From Bdellovibrionota bacterium (GTDB lineage: Bacteria > Bdellovibrionota > Bdellovibrionia > Bdellovibrionales > JAEYZS01): DNA of 57,001 nt. Location of the stretch: assembly GCA_040386775.1 (NCBI GenBank), contig JAZKEU010000008.1:8474-65474 (forward strand), given 5' to 3'. Under the pieces are notes generated by a model, which ran no database searches, was not told the DNA's origin, and saw only the letters and a list, made by a program, of their open reading frames with translations. The position numbers and the translations under genes were made by a program. The stretch's first letter is position 1. Every line of letters starts with the position of its first letter. Below, piece after piece: positions 33,238 to 42,445 of this stretch.

Positions 33238-34065
33238 ATGTTTTATTCAATCTTGTACGTTTTACCCAAAAACCTTGTCAGCTATCTGTTTGGATTGCTT
33301 GCCCAAATCACATGGCCGGGATTTGTCGTACGTGAAGTGATTAGAGGCTTTGCAAAAATCTATAAAATCGACCTTTATCAAGCAGAAAAAGAAATCGCAG
33401 AATACAGATCCTTGGATGATTTTTTTACGAGAAAACTCAAAATTGGTATTAGACCTATCGGTAAAGGGGTTGTTCATCCTGCAGATTCTAACCTCACTCA
33501 GTACGGAAAATTAGCAGGTGAGACTCTTATTCAAGCCAAAGGAATGCTTTATTCGTTAAAAGATTTTCTTTGTAATGATGTTCTTGCGGAAAGACTCTTT
33601 GATGGTTATTTTTTCCTCTATTATCTTTGTCCCACAGACTATCACCGTGTGCATTCACCGGTAGATGGATTCATTACAGATATCCATTATATTCCTGGAA
33701 AGCTATGGCCGGTAAATAACTGGAGCACCAGTAATATTAAAAATCTTTTTGCAATCAATGAAAGAGTGGTTGTAACTATTAAAACGGATCAAGGTGTTTG
33801 TTCACTGGTTATGGTAGGGGCGACCAACGTTGGAAAGATGACGTTAACTTTTGATAAAGATATTATTACTAATAAATTTTTAGATAGAAATCCAATTCAG
33901 AAAAAATACGATCAACCTATTGCAGTGTTGAAGGGCGATGACCTTGGAGCCTTTCATATGGGCTCCACAGTCGTGATGGTTTATGAAAAGAATTTTTTCC
34001 CAGCAAACCCTAACTTTGCGTCAGGGCCTGTTCGCATGGGTGAGAGTTTGTTAAAGGACTCTTAG
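33238..34065 (+). CDS. psd: Phosphatidylserine decarboxylase
   Basis: Makes phosphatidylethanolamine, the main membrane lipid. 275 aa. Conserved blocks are YRSLDDFFTRKLK, HPADSNLTQYGKL, YYLCPTDYHRVHSPVDG and GAFHMGSTVVMVYE. The proenzyme is cut within the MGST motif between Gly242 and Ser243 to form the pyruvoyl group; most family members have LGST, so the Met is a mild variant. Type I bacterial form. Confidence 0.95.
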   Translation: MFYSILYVLPKNLVSYLFGLLAQITWPGFVVREVIRGFAKIYKIDLYQAEKEIAEYRSLDDFFTRKLKIGIRPIGKGVVHPADSNLTQYGKLAGETLIQAKGMLYSLKDFLCNDVLAERLFDGYFFLYYLCPTDYHRVHSPVDGFITDIHYIPGKLWPVNNWSTSNIKNLFAINERVVVTIKTDQGVCSLVMVGATNVGKMTLTFDKDIITNKFLDRNPIQKKYDQPIAVLKGDDLGAFHMGSTVVMVYEKNFFPANPNFASGPVRMGESLLKDS

Positions 34066-34472
34066 TTTAGATCCGAAACGTAAACTGCCAGTAATTTTCC
34101 ATCTAAAGAATAGTAAACCTTAAATTGAACAGCAAAGCTTGCCTCCGTGTTAACAGCTGCAAAAATATTTAAGTATCCTAAAGTTTCGCCAGTTGATTTT
34201 GATAAAACGACTCTGTCGTAGTTATAAACGACATTTGTATCAGGATCTGGGTAATTAAAAGAAATGTGATCAAAAGTATTGAACGGAATATTTTTAATAC
34301 TGCGAGAACTGCTATCCTTATCTGTAAGCTTGTAAGCTGCTTCAGAACAGATAATTTTTGAGTCAGTATTTTCAACTGGATCTTGACACTCTGCTATCTC
34401 TAGGTCTACTTCCACTGCAAGTGTTGGTTGAATAAAACAAACTGTGATCAATGCTAGAATAATTTTTTTCAT
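34062..34472 (-). CDS. Small secreted hypothetical protein
   Basis: 136 aa with signal peptide (MKKIILALITVCFIQPTLAVE) and two cysteines in the mature N-terminus (AECQDP and KIICSE). Beta-rich remainder ending VSDLN. It lies 1 nt after the next secreted protein gene, so the pair is probably one transcript. Stop overlaps psd's stop region. No family recognised. Confidence 0.7.
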   Translation of the reverse strand: MKKIILALITVCFIQPTLAVEVDLEIAECQDPVENTDSKIICSEAAYKLTDKDSSSRSIKNIPFNTFDHISFNYPDPDTNVVYNYDRVVLSKSTGETLGYLNIFAAVNTEASFAVQFKVYYSLDGKLLAVYVSDLN

Positions 34473-34473
34473 C

Positions 34474-35016
34474 TTACCTTTCTATTATGCCGGGTTTGCC
34501 GTCTGGATTTTTAATTTTTTCTTTTCTTTTAATTGTTTCACCCATATACAAAGGTTCTTCTATAGGATTTTTAGTTGCCCATACAACACATGAAACTGTT
34601 TCAGTTGCCTCATGGTATCCTTCTTCTGAATTATCAGCGAAATTCATGAAGAATACTGCTTTGATTTTTACCAGATCTGTGTTGAGTTCTTTATTTTTAA
34701 ACCTCTTAAGCGCTTCTTGATCTGGGGTAAATACAAAGCTATTATCGCAACCATTGTTGAGGTAACATTCTTTATCATTACATTCAGCGTCTGCATCTAG
34801 AAGGTTCGACCAAACATCCGATGGAGAATTGGTGTTGTAGATTTTAAGTAGTTCAGATTTTGCAGAAGCTTGGCGTTCTACAAATTTTTTATTTTTTACT
34901 TCACATTCAAAATGAAAGTAAGGTTGCTCTTCTAAAACGTGCATCGTGGGAGGTGCGGTGTGAGCTTTAAGTGTAAACATTGCGATTAAAATTAAAATTG
35001 CAGCGATTTTTTTCAT
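34474..35016 (-). CDS. Secreted hypothetical protein
   Basis: 180 aa with a signal peptide (MKKIAAILILIAMFTLKAHTA). The mature region has six or so cysteines (HFECEV, DAECNDKECYLNNGCD, ETVSCVVW), suggesting disulphides, and ends in a basic/proline tail. No family recognised. First gene of a two-gene unit with 34062-34472. Confidence 0.7.
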   Translation of the reverse strand: MKKIAAILILIAMFTLKAHTAPPTMHVLEEQPYFHFECEVKNKKFVERQASAKSELLKIYNTNSPSDVWSNLLDADAECNDKECYLNNGCDNSFVFTPDQEALKRFKNKELNTDLVKIKAVFFMNFADNSEEGYHEATETVSCVVWATKNPIEEPLYMGETIKRKEKIKNPDGKPGIIER

Positions 35017-35097
35017 TTTGGTCCCCCTAGTTTTCTGATCTTTTCCTGATCTTTTAATACAATAATATTTTGTATGTACTGGAAAACGATCTATCCC

Positions 35098-35382
35098 TTA
35101 AAAAAACGACTGAAGGTTTTTGCGTAATTCCTTAATATTTTCTTCGATTTTTTCTAGGTTCGAGTGGAGTTGTATTGGATCTGAGTCTTTGCCTGTTAAA
35201 AGTTTATAGAGTGTCACTTCTAAGGCTGTGGCAATCCTTACATAAGGTTCGCCTTTGATTTGTCTGCCATATTCCCATTCTCGGTATGTTGAGACAGACA
35301 CTCCGATTTTTTGTGCGATGTCTTTTGCGGATAATCCCTTTTCGACCCTCAGCCTTTTAAGCCGACTTGCAAAGCTTTCCAT
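35098..35382 (-). CDS. Small XRE-family transcriptional regulator
   Basis: 94 aa. Residues 4-62 are a Cro/C1-type HTH: FASRLKRLRVEKGLSAKDIAQKIGVSVSTYREWEYGR, followed by a short helix (70-94) that could dimerise. No ligand-binding domain. It lies about 80 bp downstream of the trypsin-like protease and 80 bp upstream of the two secreted protein genes, all minus strand, so it may regulate either. Confidence 0.85.
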   Translation of the reverse strand: MESFASRLKRLRVEKGLSAKDIAQKIGVSVSTYREWEYGRQIKGEPYVRIATALEVTLYKLLTGKDSDPIQLHSNLEKIEENIKELRKNLQSFF

Positions 35383-35463
35383 ACGATCCCCCGTTCCCTA
35401 GGGATGCTTATAAGGCAAGAGAATATATAAATAAACTGATTATATTTTATCATTTTAATAAAT

Positions 35464-36294
35464 TTATTTATCAAAATAATTTTGAATGTATTTCCAAATT
35501 TTTGTTCTTAAAGAATAATCCCTTAATTCAAAAATTCTATCTGGATAATATCTAGAAAACATTGCTATATCTAAGATCTCTTTAGTTGATTTTTTTATAC
35601 CAATACCACTTGCGGTTCCTAAAAGATAAAATTTTATTTCACTCCCATATTTTTTTTTAAGAAAGATAGGTCCACCAGAATTACCCGGTACCAAGCCGCA
35701 ATTCGATTTAATGATTATTCTGTTCTTGCTGTAAAAGCCACCTTTATTGGAGTTGCACCTTCGCATCGCAAGATTATCGAGAAGACTCAATTGTCCTTCT
35801 TGAAGAGCTCCTATGTAAATCAGTTCGATTCTAGATTCTAAGTTCCCAGGATAATAGGAAACAAATGGTAAGTTGGGAATATTTTTCTCTAAAACAACAA
35901 AAGAAAAATCATGATCAATTGATTTTTCATTCAAGAAAAATTCACCATTAAAGTCACGCACATTAAAATTTTTATTTCTCACCACAGTTTTAATAGAAAA
36001 AGCAGATTGAGAAATGGACAGATCTTGATGGTTAGGGAGATCAAAATAAATATTTTTCTCACCTTGTATTCCATCAATACAATGACTGGCAGTAAGCACT
36101 ACTTTGGGAGCGATAACAATGCCAGAGCAAAAGTATTCAGTAGTAGAGTCATTTGCCAACCTTACAAAACGTCCTGTCACTTGCTGTATTTCTTCAAGCG
36201 ACATTCCATTTCCTATTACAGAATTTGCAAAAGAAGGTAACGCTCCAACCATGTGTACAATGGTAGTAAAAAATAATAATAAAATATTTTTCAT
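35464..36294 (-). CDS. Secreted trypsin-like serine protease
   Basis: 276 aa with signal peptide (about residues 1-23). The chymotrypsin-fold triad is visible: His71 in LTASHC, Asp129 in IDHDFSFVVLE, and Ser206 in GLVPGNSGGPIF. Cysteines 56/72 (FCSG, SHC) probably form the usual disulphide. No propeptide cleavage site is obvious, though the mature start near SVIGNGM might serve as the activation site. Such proteases are abundant in predatory bacteria. Confidence 0.88.
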   Translation of the reverse strand: MKNILLLFFTTIVHMVGALPSFANSVIGNGMSLEEIQQVTGRFVRLANDSTTEYFCSGIVIAPKVVLTASHCIDGIQGEKNIYFDLPNHQDLSISQSAFSIKTVVRNKNFNVRDFNGEFFLNEKSIDHDFSFVVLEKNIPNLPFVSYYPGNLESRIELIYIGALQEGQLSLLDNLAMRRCNSNKGGFYSKNRIIIKSNCGLVPGNSGGPIFLKKKYGSEIKFYLLGTASGIGIKKSTKEILDIAMFSRYYPDRIFELRDYSLRTKIWKYIQNYFDK

Positions 36295-36393
36295 AGTAAA
36301 CAGAATATCCCTTTTAGGGTATGAATTCCATTTTGTTATGGGCGACAGAAATTTTTTCCTGGATCGTCAAAAAAATGTACGACATTCAAAGTC

Positions 36394-37470
36394 CTATGGA
36401 ACGCATTCAAACTTAAATGGAGCACCAGAAATGGCCTTTACCATGTCTTCTGGCGCATTGGGCATAACCTTTTTAAGACTGGTTTTAACCAACTGATAGT
36501 TTAATTCATAGGTCAGAGGTTGGAATTTGTCGTTGATATCACCATGAACTTTACTTTTTAAATCAAAATATTGTCGCTGAGAACATTCTGGTGGAAAGCT
36601 TTTAAGTGAAACGTTAGCTACTTTGAAAGAGCTGAACGTAGTCTTAAAGTGGCTTACTAAATTTTCTTTGTCATAAACAATTTGCCATTGTGTATAGCTA
36701 CCTACGCTGACTTTTTCTCTTTTTACAGAGTCGAGAGATTTAAAAGCGTATTCGATGGGATCTTGTGTATCTTTGTAAGTTCTTAAAAGATCATTGAGGC
36801 GAACAAAGCGGTCAAGAGATGCATAGTTCTCCCAAATCACATTGTAGTTTCCTCCAAAATTTTTAAATAAAGACAAATAGCTCATAGAATCTTTGTGAGT
36901 AGAATTTGTGATCACATCAAATCCATATTTTTCATAAGTTCCAATTGCAGCTTTGCCATTCACAAATTCAATGGTGGTGCAGTTTCTTTCAAGGTCACAA
37001 ACAAAATAATGAACCTTAGCGTAGATAGGTTCAATTCTTACAGTTTCAAGGGTTTGAACAACTCCCGCAGTTGTGCTTTGAGTATCCAAGGCATACTGAA
37101 TCCATTGGAGTTCATTAAAGACAGCTTTTTCATCTTGTGCAGGAAAAATACTCTCATCGAGCCAAAGAACTTCAATGCTTAAACCTTTTTCGTTGATCCC
37201 GCCATTAGGGAAATCCAATCCATATTGGTTGAATGTGAGACTTGAATGTTGAGAGACCCATTGAGTTTTCTTTTGGTCAGGTTTTAGGGTGAGCGAGAAT
37301 TTTTGTAAGCCCTTGGGATTATAAATCACGTAGGCATCGCCAAAACTCCAGTCATAATTTTTCCCAACATAGGTGTTAAAATGAGGTTCCAGTTGAAAAC
37401 TGGAACATGCATGTGAGTTGGAATAAACAAATAAATTGATTGTGATTGCTATAACGAAAATACGAAACAT
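36394..37470 (-). CDS. Linear amide C-N hydrolase (choloylglycine hydrolase family), exported
   Basis: 358 aa Ntn-hydrolase. The signal peptide ends SHA, so the mature protein would begin with Cys22 in CSSFQLE, the catalytic N-terminal nucleophile of this family. GKNYDWSFG matches the G.N.D.. motif, and NGGINEKGLSIEVLWL is also characteristic. Relatives are bile-salt hydrolases, penicillin V acylases and AHL acylases; substrate unknown here. Periplasmic or secreted. Confidence 0.88.
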   Translation of the reverse strand: MFRIFVIAITINLFVYSNSHACSSFQLEPHFNTYVGKNYDWSFGDAYVIYNPKGLQKFSLTLKPDQKKTQWVSQHSSLTFNQYGLDFPNGGINEKGLSIEVLWLDESIFPAQDEKAVFNELQWIQYALDTQSTTAGVVQTLETVRIEPIYAKVHYFVCDLERNCTTIEFVNGKAAIGTYEKYGFDVITNSTHKDSMSYLSLFKNFGGNYNVIWENYASLDRFVRLNDLLRTYKDTQDPIEYAFKSLDSVKREKVSVGSYTQWQIVYDKENLVSHFKTTFSSFKVANVSLKSFPPECSQRQYFDLKSKVHGDINDKFQPLTYELNYQLVKTSLKKVMPNAPEDMVKAISGAPFKFECVP

Positions 37471-37553
37471 AATTTTTCCCCTTAGATAAACCTAGTTTAT
37501 TCAAGGGAGGTGATACCTGTCATTAAATAAATACTGCAACTTATATATTTGAG

Positions 37554-38018
37554 TTATATATCCGAAAAAGATTTTTTTGGATCAGCAGTTTCGTATTGAG
37601 CCAGTTCGCCGACATAAATTTTATTTTCTATAATGCTGTTAACTTCATAGGTAAGCGACTTCCAGGTCAATTCGTGTCTGAGGTAAAGTTTATTTTTAAT
37701 ACTCAGTAAAAATAAGTGGTTCCCTTGGAAAGGCATCGCTCCAACATTGCACTTGTAAATAGGGCTAAGTAGTTTTACTTTGTACTTGATGTCTGAACCC
37801 GTCTTAAAGGATCTGTTGGCAATCTCGCACTTTCTGACCCATTTAGCAGATACCTCGCTTTTAGATTCTGAGGAATAGTGAATGTAGAGATCTCCACTAA
37901 AATCAATATTGGATATCTCTTTTTTTACTGCTGGAGTAACCGACATAGCATTGGCAATGTTCAATTGAGATAAGTAGATGGAGAATGTAATAAAACTGAA
38001 TAGAAATAAGTTTTTCAT
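37554..38018 (-). CDS. Secreted hypothetical protein
   Basis: 154 aa from the ATG at 38018, which gives a clean signal peptide (MKNLFLFSFITFSIYLSQLNIANAMS); a longer frame begins 66 nt upstream. Mature part has two cysteines (RKCEIAN and IYKCNVG) and basic stretches. No family recognised. Confidence 0.65.
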   Translation of the reverse strand: MKNLFLFSFITFSIYLSQLNIANAMSVTPAVKKEISNIDFSGDLYIHYSSESKSEVSAKWVRKCEIANRSFKTGSDIKYKVKLLSPIYKCNVGAMPFQGNHLFLLSIKNKLYLRHELTWKSLTYEVNSIIENKIYVGELAQYETADPKKSFSDI

Positions 38019-38114
38019 ACAACACCAACATACCATGATTAAGATGTGTCCGACGGGGACTTGTAAACAAGAAATGCTTGTCAAAATATTCGACGAAAAA
38101 ATCTCAGGAAAGCT

Positions 38115-38927
38115 TTAAAATAGATATGAATAATCAAGATACATGGCTTTGTATGTTTGGGTATGGCGATCTCTGGCTTCAAAATCGGGTTCTGTGAACT
38201 TATTGAAGAACGCGCTGATACCGTATCCCAATCCTAATCTTGAAACCTTACTGAAGTTATAAAATACATCAGCTCTCAGCTGAAGACCGTTACCGTGAGG
38301 TTTGTATTCTATGATGCTGTCGGTGTCGGCCGAGGAGATATAAATAAAATCAAAGCTTCCTCGAAGATCAAAGAGTTCTGTTGCTGGAATACTTCTCTCT
38401 ACGCCTAAAAGAATTCCTGATTCAGACTTGATATAAAAATCCTGAGTATTTTCGAGTTTAAAATTATTGCTCATTCCATAATACTGAAGTTTTAAAGTGA
38501 TGTAGTTTTTGATGATGGTTTCATCGAGAATCATTTTATAGATCACACCGACTTGATAGACCTGCTGAGAAGCAGAGGTTCCATTCAAGGTCCCGGTGCC
38601 TAAGGCATTTTGCGCATGGAGAAAGCTTCCAGAAAAGCCCCAGCGTTTGTAGATTTGGTTTTCGTAAACGAACTCTACGAAAGGCATTTCATTTCTAGAG
38701 TTTAATTTTAGAGGATCAGAAGGTTTATTGGCAGAAACCTGCAGTAACCCTGTGCGAATATCAAAAGAACCTTTTTTATAAAAATTTTCTTTTTGGATTT
38801 CTTGAAGAATGGCTTTTGATTCTGCAAAATTTTCTTCGGTGGTTTCAATTTGCGCGATAGCTTGAAAAGACGCCGTAAAAATAGTTAAAGCAAAAATAGT
38901 TAAAGTTAAAAAACCAAAAAATTTCAT
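38115..38927 (-). CDS. Predicted outer-membrane beta-barrel protein
   Basis: 270 aa with a signal peptide ending AIAQ near residue 26. A short helical segment follows, then repeated amphipathic beta strands with many aromatics and a C-terminal LDYSYLF, ending in Phe as barrel proteins do. No specific family assigned. Confidence 0.7.
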   Translation of the reverse strand: MKFFGFLTLTIFALTIFTASFQAIAQIETTEENFAESKAILQEIQKENFYKKGSFDIRTGLLQVSANKPSDPLKLNSRNEMPFVEFVYENQIYKRWGFSGSFLHAQNALGTGTLNGTSASQQVYQVGVIYKMILDETIIKNYITLKLQYYGMSNNFKLENTQDFYIKSESGILLGVERSIPATELFDLRGSFDFIYISSADTDSIIEYKPHGNGLQLRADVFYNFSKVSRLGLGYGISAFFNKFTEPDFEARDRHTQTYKAMYLDYSYLF

Positions 38928-38980
38928 TTGATCTCACTTGTTGCAATAATTTTAGGAAGAATCAGAGAGAGGATCAAGTC

Positions 38981-39547
38981 TTATTCGTTGCGAGTCCGGT
39001 TGGCTTGTCGATTGCCTTTGAAATATGATGATGGGTCTACGGCAACTTCTGCAATTCTCAGTTCAAAGTGAAGGTGAACGCCGGTAGCTCGCCCTGTGCG
39101 CCCCATTCCACCGATCTTTTCGCCAGCCATAACCCATTTGCCTTCACGCGTGTTGATTGTATTCAAGTGAGCGTAAAATGTCGCATAGCCATTGGGACTT
39201 TCTACAATAACGAGTTTTCCGTAACCTTGAAAATCGCGACCGGTGTAAATGACTTTTCCATCATGAGCGGCTAGTATAGGAGTATTTTTTGATCCGCCAA
39301 GATCAATCCCTTGATGTCTGGATCTTTTTGATCCGGCTTTAAATCCTTGAGTGATGCGAGGGGAAGAAACGGGCCATCTTAGTTTCAACTCATCAACGAT
39401 GGAGGTTTTTCCTATGGGCGTGCCGACACCGTTAGGTATTCGCATTTGGCCAGGGCCAACGTAGTCTGCCGTTTCCAGACTTCCGCAAGAATTAGATACA
39501 ATTAAAATAATACCTAAAATGTAGGTCCTAAATATATTCTTTGCCAC
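38981..39547 (-). CDS. M23 family metallopeptidase, predicted lipoprotein
   Basis: Lysostaphin-type peptidoglycan endopeptidase. The catalytic zinc residues are in SRHQGIDLGGS (HxxxD) and GVHLHFELR (HxH), with YATFYAHLN between. An N-terminal hydrophobic segment ends SNSC, a possible lipid attachment site. The start is uncertain: GTG at 39547 (188 aa) is taken; the frame is open to a TTG at 39598, and neither has a good ribosome site. Located just downstream of glyA. Confidence 0.85.
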   Translation of the reverse strand: MAKNIFRTYILGIILIVSNSCGSLETADYVGPGQMRIPNGVGTPIGKTSIVDELKLRWPVSSPRITQGFKAGSKRSRHQGIDLGGSKNTPILAAHDGKVIYTGRDFQGYGKLVIVESPNGYATFYAHLNTINTREGKWVMAGEKIGGMGRTGRATGVHLHFELRIAEVAVDPSSYFKGNRQANRTRNE

Positions 39548-39616
39548 TCCATATATGGTGCCACTTTTTGGGGAGAATTTCAAATTTTTAAGGACCAAAG
39601 TCGATTAATATGTTGG

Positions 39617-40846
39617 TTAATATATAGGGAAACTATCGCAAAGTTCTTTGATTTGGCCCTTCACTTTTTCGATATTTTTCATGTCCTCTTTATTTGCAAG
39701 AACTTGACCAATCCATTGAGCGATTTTTTTCATTTCAGATTCTTTCATTCCTCTTGAGGTAAGAGCCGGAGTTCCGATGCGAATCCCACTCGTGACAAAG
39801 GGGCTGCGCTTTTCATTGGGAACTGTATTTTTATTTACGGTGATTCCTGCTTTATCTAGTGCTTCTTCAGCTTCTTTTCCAGTGATGCTTTTGTTAGATA
39901 GATCTAGCAGCATCAGGTGATTGTCTGTTCCGCCAGTCACAAGTTCGTAATCCAACTTCATTAATTCTTCGGCCAAAACTTTTGCGTTCTTCATGACTTG
40001 TTTAGAATATTCCTTGAAATCTGGCTTAAGTGCTTCACCGAATGCCACGGCTTTGGCGGCGATAATGTGTTCGAGTGGTCCACCTTGAATTCCGGGAAAG
40101 ATTTTTGAGTTTACTTTTTTAGCGTCCTCTTCAGTTTGGCTCATGATCATGCCGCCGCGAGGGCCTCTCAAGGTTTTGTGAGTCGTCGTTGTTGTATAAT
40201 GGGCGTAAGGAATTGAAGAAGGAATAAGTCCCGCAGCTATAAGACCAGCGATATGAGAAATATCGGCTACTAGAGTTGCACCAACTTCATCCGCAATTTC
40301 TCTGAATTTTGCAAAGTCCAAAGTCCTTGGGTAGGCACTAAATCCTGCTACAAGAATTCTAGGTTTTACTTCCTGAGCTTTTTTTCTAACAGTATCATAA
40401 TTGATGAGGCTGGTTTTTGCATCTAACCCATAAAAGTGTGCGTCAAATAAAAATCCACTGAAATTCACAGGAGATCCATGCGTCAAGTGTCCACCATGGG
40501 ATAAATCCATTCCCAGAACTCGATCACCAGCTTTTGCGCAGGCAAAAAACACTGCCATATTGGCTTGAGACCCAGCATGCGGCTGAACATTGGCAAACTT
40601 AGATCCGAACAATTGCTTCGCTCTTTCAATGGCTAAGGTTTCGATTTCATCCACCACGTGGCATCCACCGTAATAGCGTTTTCCGGGGTATCCTTCGGCA
40701 TATTTGTTGGTGAGAATGGATCCCTGAGCTTCCAATACGCTTTTGGAGACGTAATTTTCAGAGGCAATCATCTCTAATCCGAACTTTTGTCTTTGGTTTT
40801 CTAGTTCAATAAGTTCGGCAATTTTAGGGTCGTTGTCCTTAAGCAT
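39617..40846 (-). CDS. glyA: Serine hydroxymethyltransferase
   Basis: PLP enzyme that interconverts serine and glycine with tetrahydrofolate, supplying one-carbon units to purine synthesis. 409 aa. Characteristic are [61 protein letters not shown] and the PLP lysine in [16 protein letters not shown] minus-strand GGAG precedes the ATG. Confidence 0.98.
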   Translation of the reverse strand: MLKDNDPKIAELIELENQRQKFGLEMIASENYVSKSVLEAQGSILTNKYAEGYPGKRYYGGCHVVDEIETLAIERAKQLFGSKFANVQPHAGSQANMAVFFACAKAGDRVLGMDLSHGGHLTHGSPVNFSGFLFDAHFYGLDAKTSLINYDTVRKKAQEVKPRILVAGFSAYPRTLDFAKFREIADEVGATLVADISHIAGLIAAGLIPSSIPYAHYTTTTTHKTLRGPRGGMIMSQTEEDAKKVNSKIFPGIQGGPLEHIIAAKAVAFGEALKPDFKEYSKQVMKNAKVLAEELMKLDYELVTGGTDNHLMLLDLSNKSITGKEAEEALDKAGITVNKNTVPNEKRSPFVTSGIRIGTPALTSRGMKESEMKKIAQWIGQVLANKEDMKNIEKVKGQIKELCDSFPIY

Positions 40847-41003
40847 GGAAAGCTCCTTTGGCGCGAGATGTATTGGAGCTAGTTTCTATCAACTTTTTAG
40901 ACAGGTCATGTAATTTTTATGAATAACTTGTTCCTAACACGACGTTTTATGTTTTTATGGTATAAAAAGGCTATTAAAAAGTTAACGCATAAACGGAGCA
41001 ATT

Positions 41004-41390
41004 ATGAATTTTACTAAAATTATCGTTGGTGTTTTATTACTCACTTCAAGCCAAAGCTTTGCGCAAGTGGACTTTGTTTTAAATAAGCGTACACATAGAT
41101 TGTCTGCAAATATGGAAAATACCATTCGGGAATCCATCTCTACGAATTGCCCAGCTTTTGACGCTCATATAGGAAAAGAAATTTTTACCCGAACGGGCAA
41201 TGAAGGCGATGATCATGTTCGTTATCCAATTCATTACTATACGGTGATTGAGTATCGTATTTCTGGCGGTTTCGATACAGATGGTTATCATCCTCTTCCG
41301 GAACAACAACGCAAGCTAATGGTTGGAACTACCGTGCAGGCAGATGGAAGCTTTGCAGTTCATTACTATAAAGATTCTCAGTGCTTTTAG
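41004..41390 (+). CDS. Small secreted hypothetical protein
   Basis: 128 aa with a signal peptide (MNFTKIIVGVLLLTSSQSFAQ). Two cysteines (STNCPAF and DSQCF at the end) could pair. CGGAGC upstream of the ATG is a plausible ribosome site, and TATGGTATAAAAAGG about 45 nt upstream could hold a -10 element. No family recognised. Confidence 0.72.
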   Translation: MNFTKIIVGVLLLTSSQSFAQVDFVLNKRTHRLSANMENTIRESISTNCPAFDAHIGKEIFTRTGNEGDDHVRYPIHYYTVIEYRISGGFDTDGYHPLPEQQRKLMVGTTVQADGSFAVHYYKDSQCF

Positions 41391-41397
41391 TCCTTAT

Positions 41398-41416
41398 GTG
41401 AAATTTCAGTTTTCAC
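41398..41416. terminator. Possible bidirectional terminator
   Basis: GTGAAA and TTTCAC arms form a small hairpin between two convergent genes (stops at 41390 and 41435). No long T-run; weak candidate. Confidence 0.3.
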
Positions 41417-41434
41417 GGGCCTTGATCAATAAGA

Positions 41435-41986
41435 TTAAACTTCAGTTTTTAGGTTCCATTCTTTAGCTAAAATACTGTAAACGATGTGATCTACAAAATG
41501 ATCGTAGAGCCATTCGTTTTCGCGAAGAATTCCTTCTTCTTTAAAGTTTAAACTTTTAGGAACGGCTTGGCTGGCCGTATTTCCAGTGGCGCATCTGATT
41601 TCAATTCGATTTAATTTCAGCTCATGAAAGGCATAATTAACCACAGCTTTGGTAGCTTTTTTAGCCAGGCCTTGACCTCGGGATTCTTCGCCAACCCAAT
41701 AGCCGATAAGAGCATTTTTATTGCTAGTATTGATTTCTCGAAGATCTATAATCCCAGCGATTTTATTTTCATTCCAAATAAGAAAGCAGAGAGATACTTT
41801 GTCTGCAATTAACTTTAGCGTAGAATTGATAAAATATTCCGTGTCCAGAGGAACTTTAGAAAGATCCAGCCAGCCTAACCATTGACGAAGATAAGCTCTA
41901 TTTTTATCTGCAAGATTAAAAAACTCTAAAGCATCTTCTTTTCTAATTTGTCTAAGCTCTAATTTAGAATCGATTTTTAAAATCAT
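41435..41986 (-). CDS. GNAT acetyltransferase, RimJ/RimL type
   Basis: 183 aa. Acetyl-CoA-binding core GYWVGEESRGQGLAKKATKAVVNYAF and the following LKLNRIEIRCATGNTASQAVPKSLNFKEEGILREN match the ribosomal-protein N-acetyltransferase group, which starts with ELRQIRKEDALEFF as here. The acceptor is not known. Only 3 nt separate it from rpiB, so it is the last gene of the fab operon. Confidence 0.87.
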   Translation of the reverse strand: MILKIDSKLELRQIRKEDALEFFNLADKNRAYLRQWLGWLDLSKVPLDTEYFINSTLKLIADKVSLCFLIWNENKIAGIIDLREINTSNKNALIGYWVGEESRGQGLAKKATKAVVNYAFHELKLNRIEIRCATGNTASQAVPKSLNFKEEGILRENEWLYDHFVDHIVYSILAKEWNLKTEV

Positions 41987-41989
41987 AGA

Positions 41990-42424
41990 TTAGCAAAGTT
42001 TCTTTACTCTGTTGGTGTGGCGGCCTTCTAGGAATTTTGTTTTTAAGAAGGTGTCCACGATTTCAGTTGCTAGAGTGTAGGGTAGGATGCGTTCGCCGAT
42101 GCAGAGCACATTGGCATTGTTGTGTTCTCTGGAAAGTTTTGAAGTCACTACGTTGTGGCAAAGAGCTGCGCGGATATGCGAATGTTTATTTGCTTTGATG
42201 GCCATACCTTGACCAGAGCCACAAATGAGAATTCCCATGTGTTGTGGATTCTGATCCAAGCTTCCGGCAGGCAAAAGTTCACAAAGTTTTTCGGCGTAAT
42301 CTGGGTAATCCACGCTTTGAGTGTCGTAAGTTCCAAGATCTTCAAAATGAAGTTCATGAAAATGTTCAATGATATATTTTTTGAGATTATAACCAGCATG
42401 GTCTGAAGCGATTAGAATTTTCAA
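41990..42424 (-). CDS. rpiB: Ribose 5-phosphate isomerase B
   Basis: Interconverts ribulose 5-phosphate and ribose 5-phosphate. 144 aa. It starts MKILIASDHAGYNLKKYI, contains the active-site Cys in ICGSGQGMAIKANK, then IRAALCHNV and SREHNNANVLCIGER. 21 nt after fabF. Confidence 0.95.
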   Translation of the reverse strand: MKILIASDHAGYNLKKYIIEHFHELHFEDLGTYDTQSVDYPDYAEKLCELLPAGSLDQNPQHMGILICGSGQGMAIKANKHSHIRAALCHNVVTSKLSREHNNANVLCIGERILPYTLATEIVDTFLKTKFLEGRHTNRVKKLC

Positions 42425-42445
42425 AAGAGCCTCCTTTAGGAAAAG

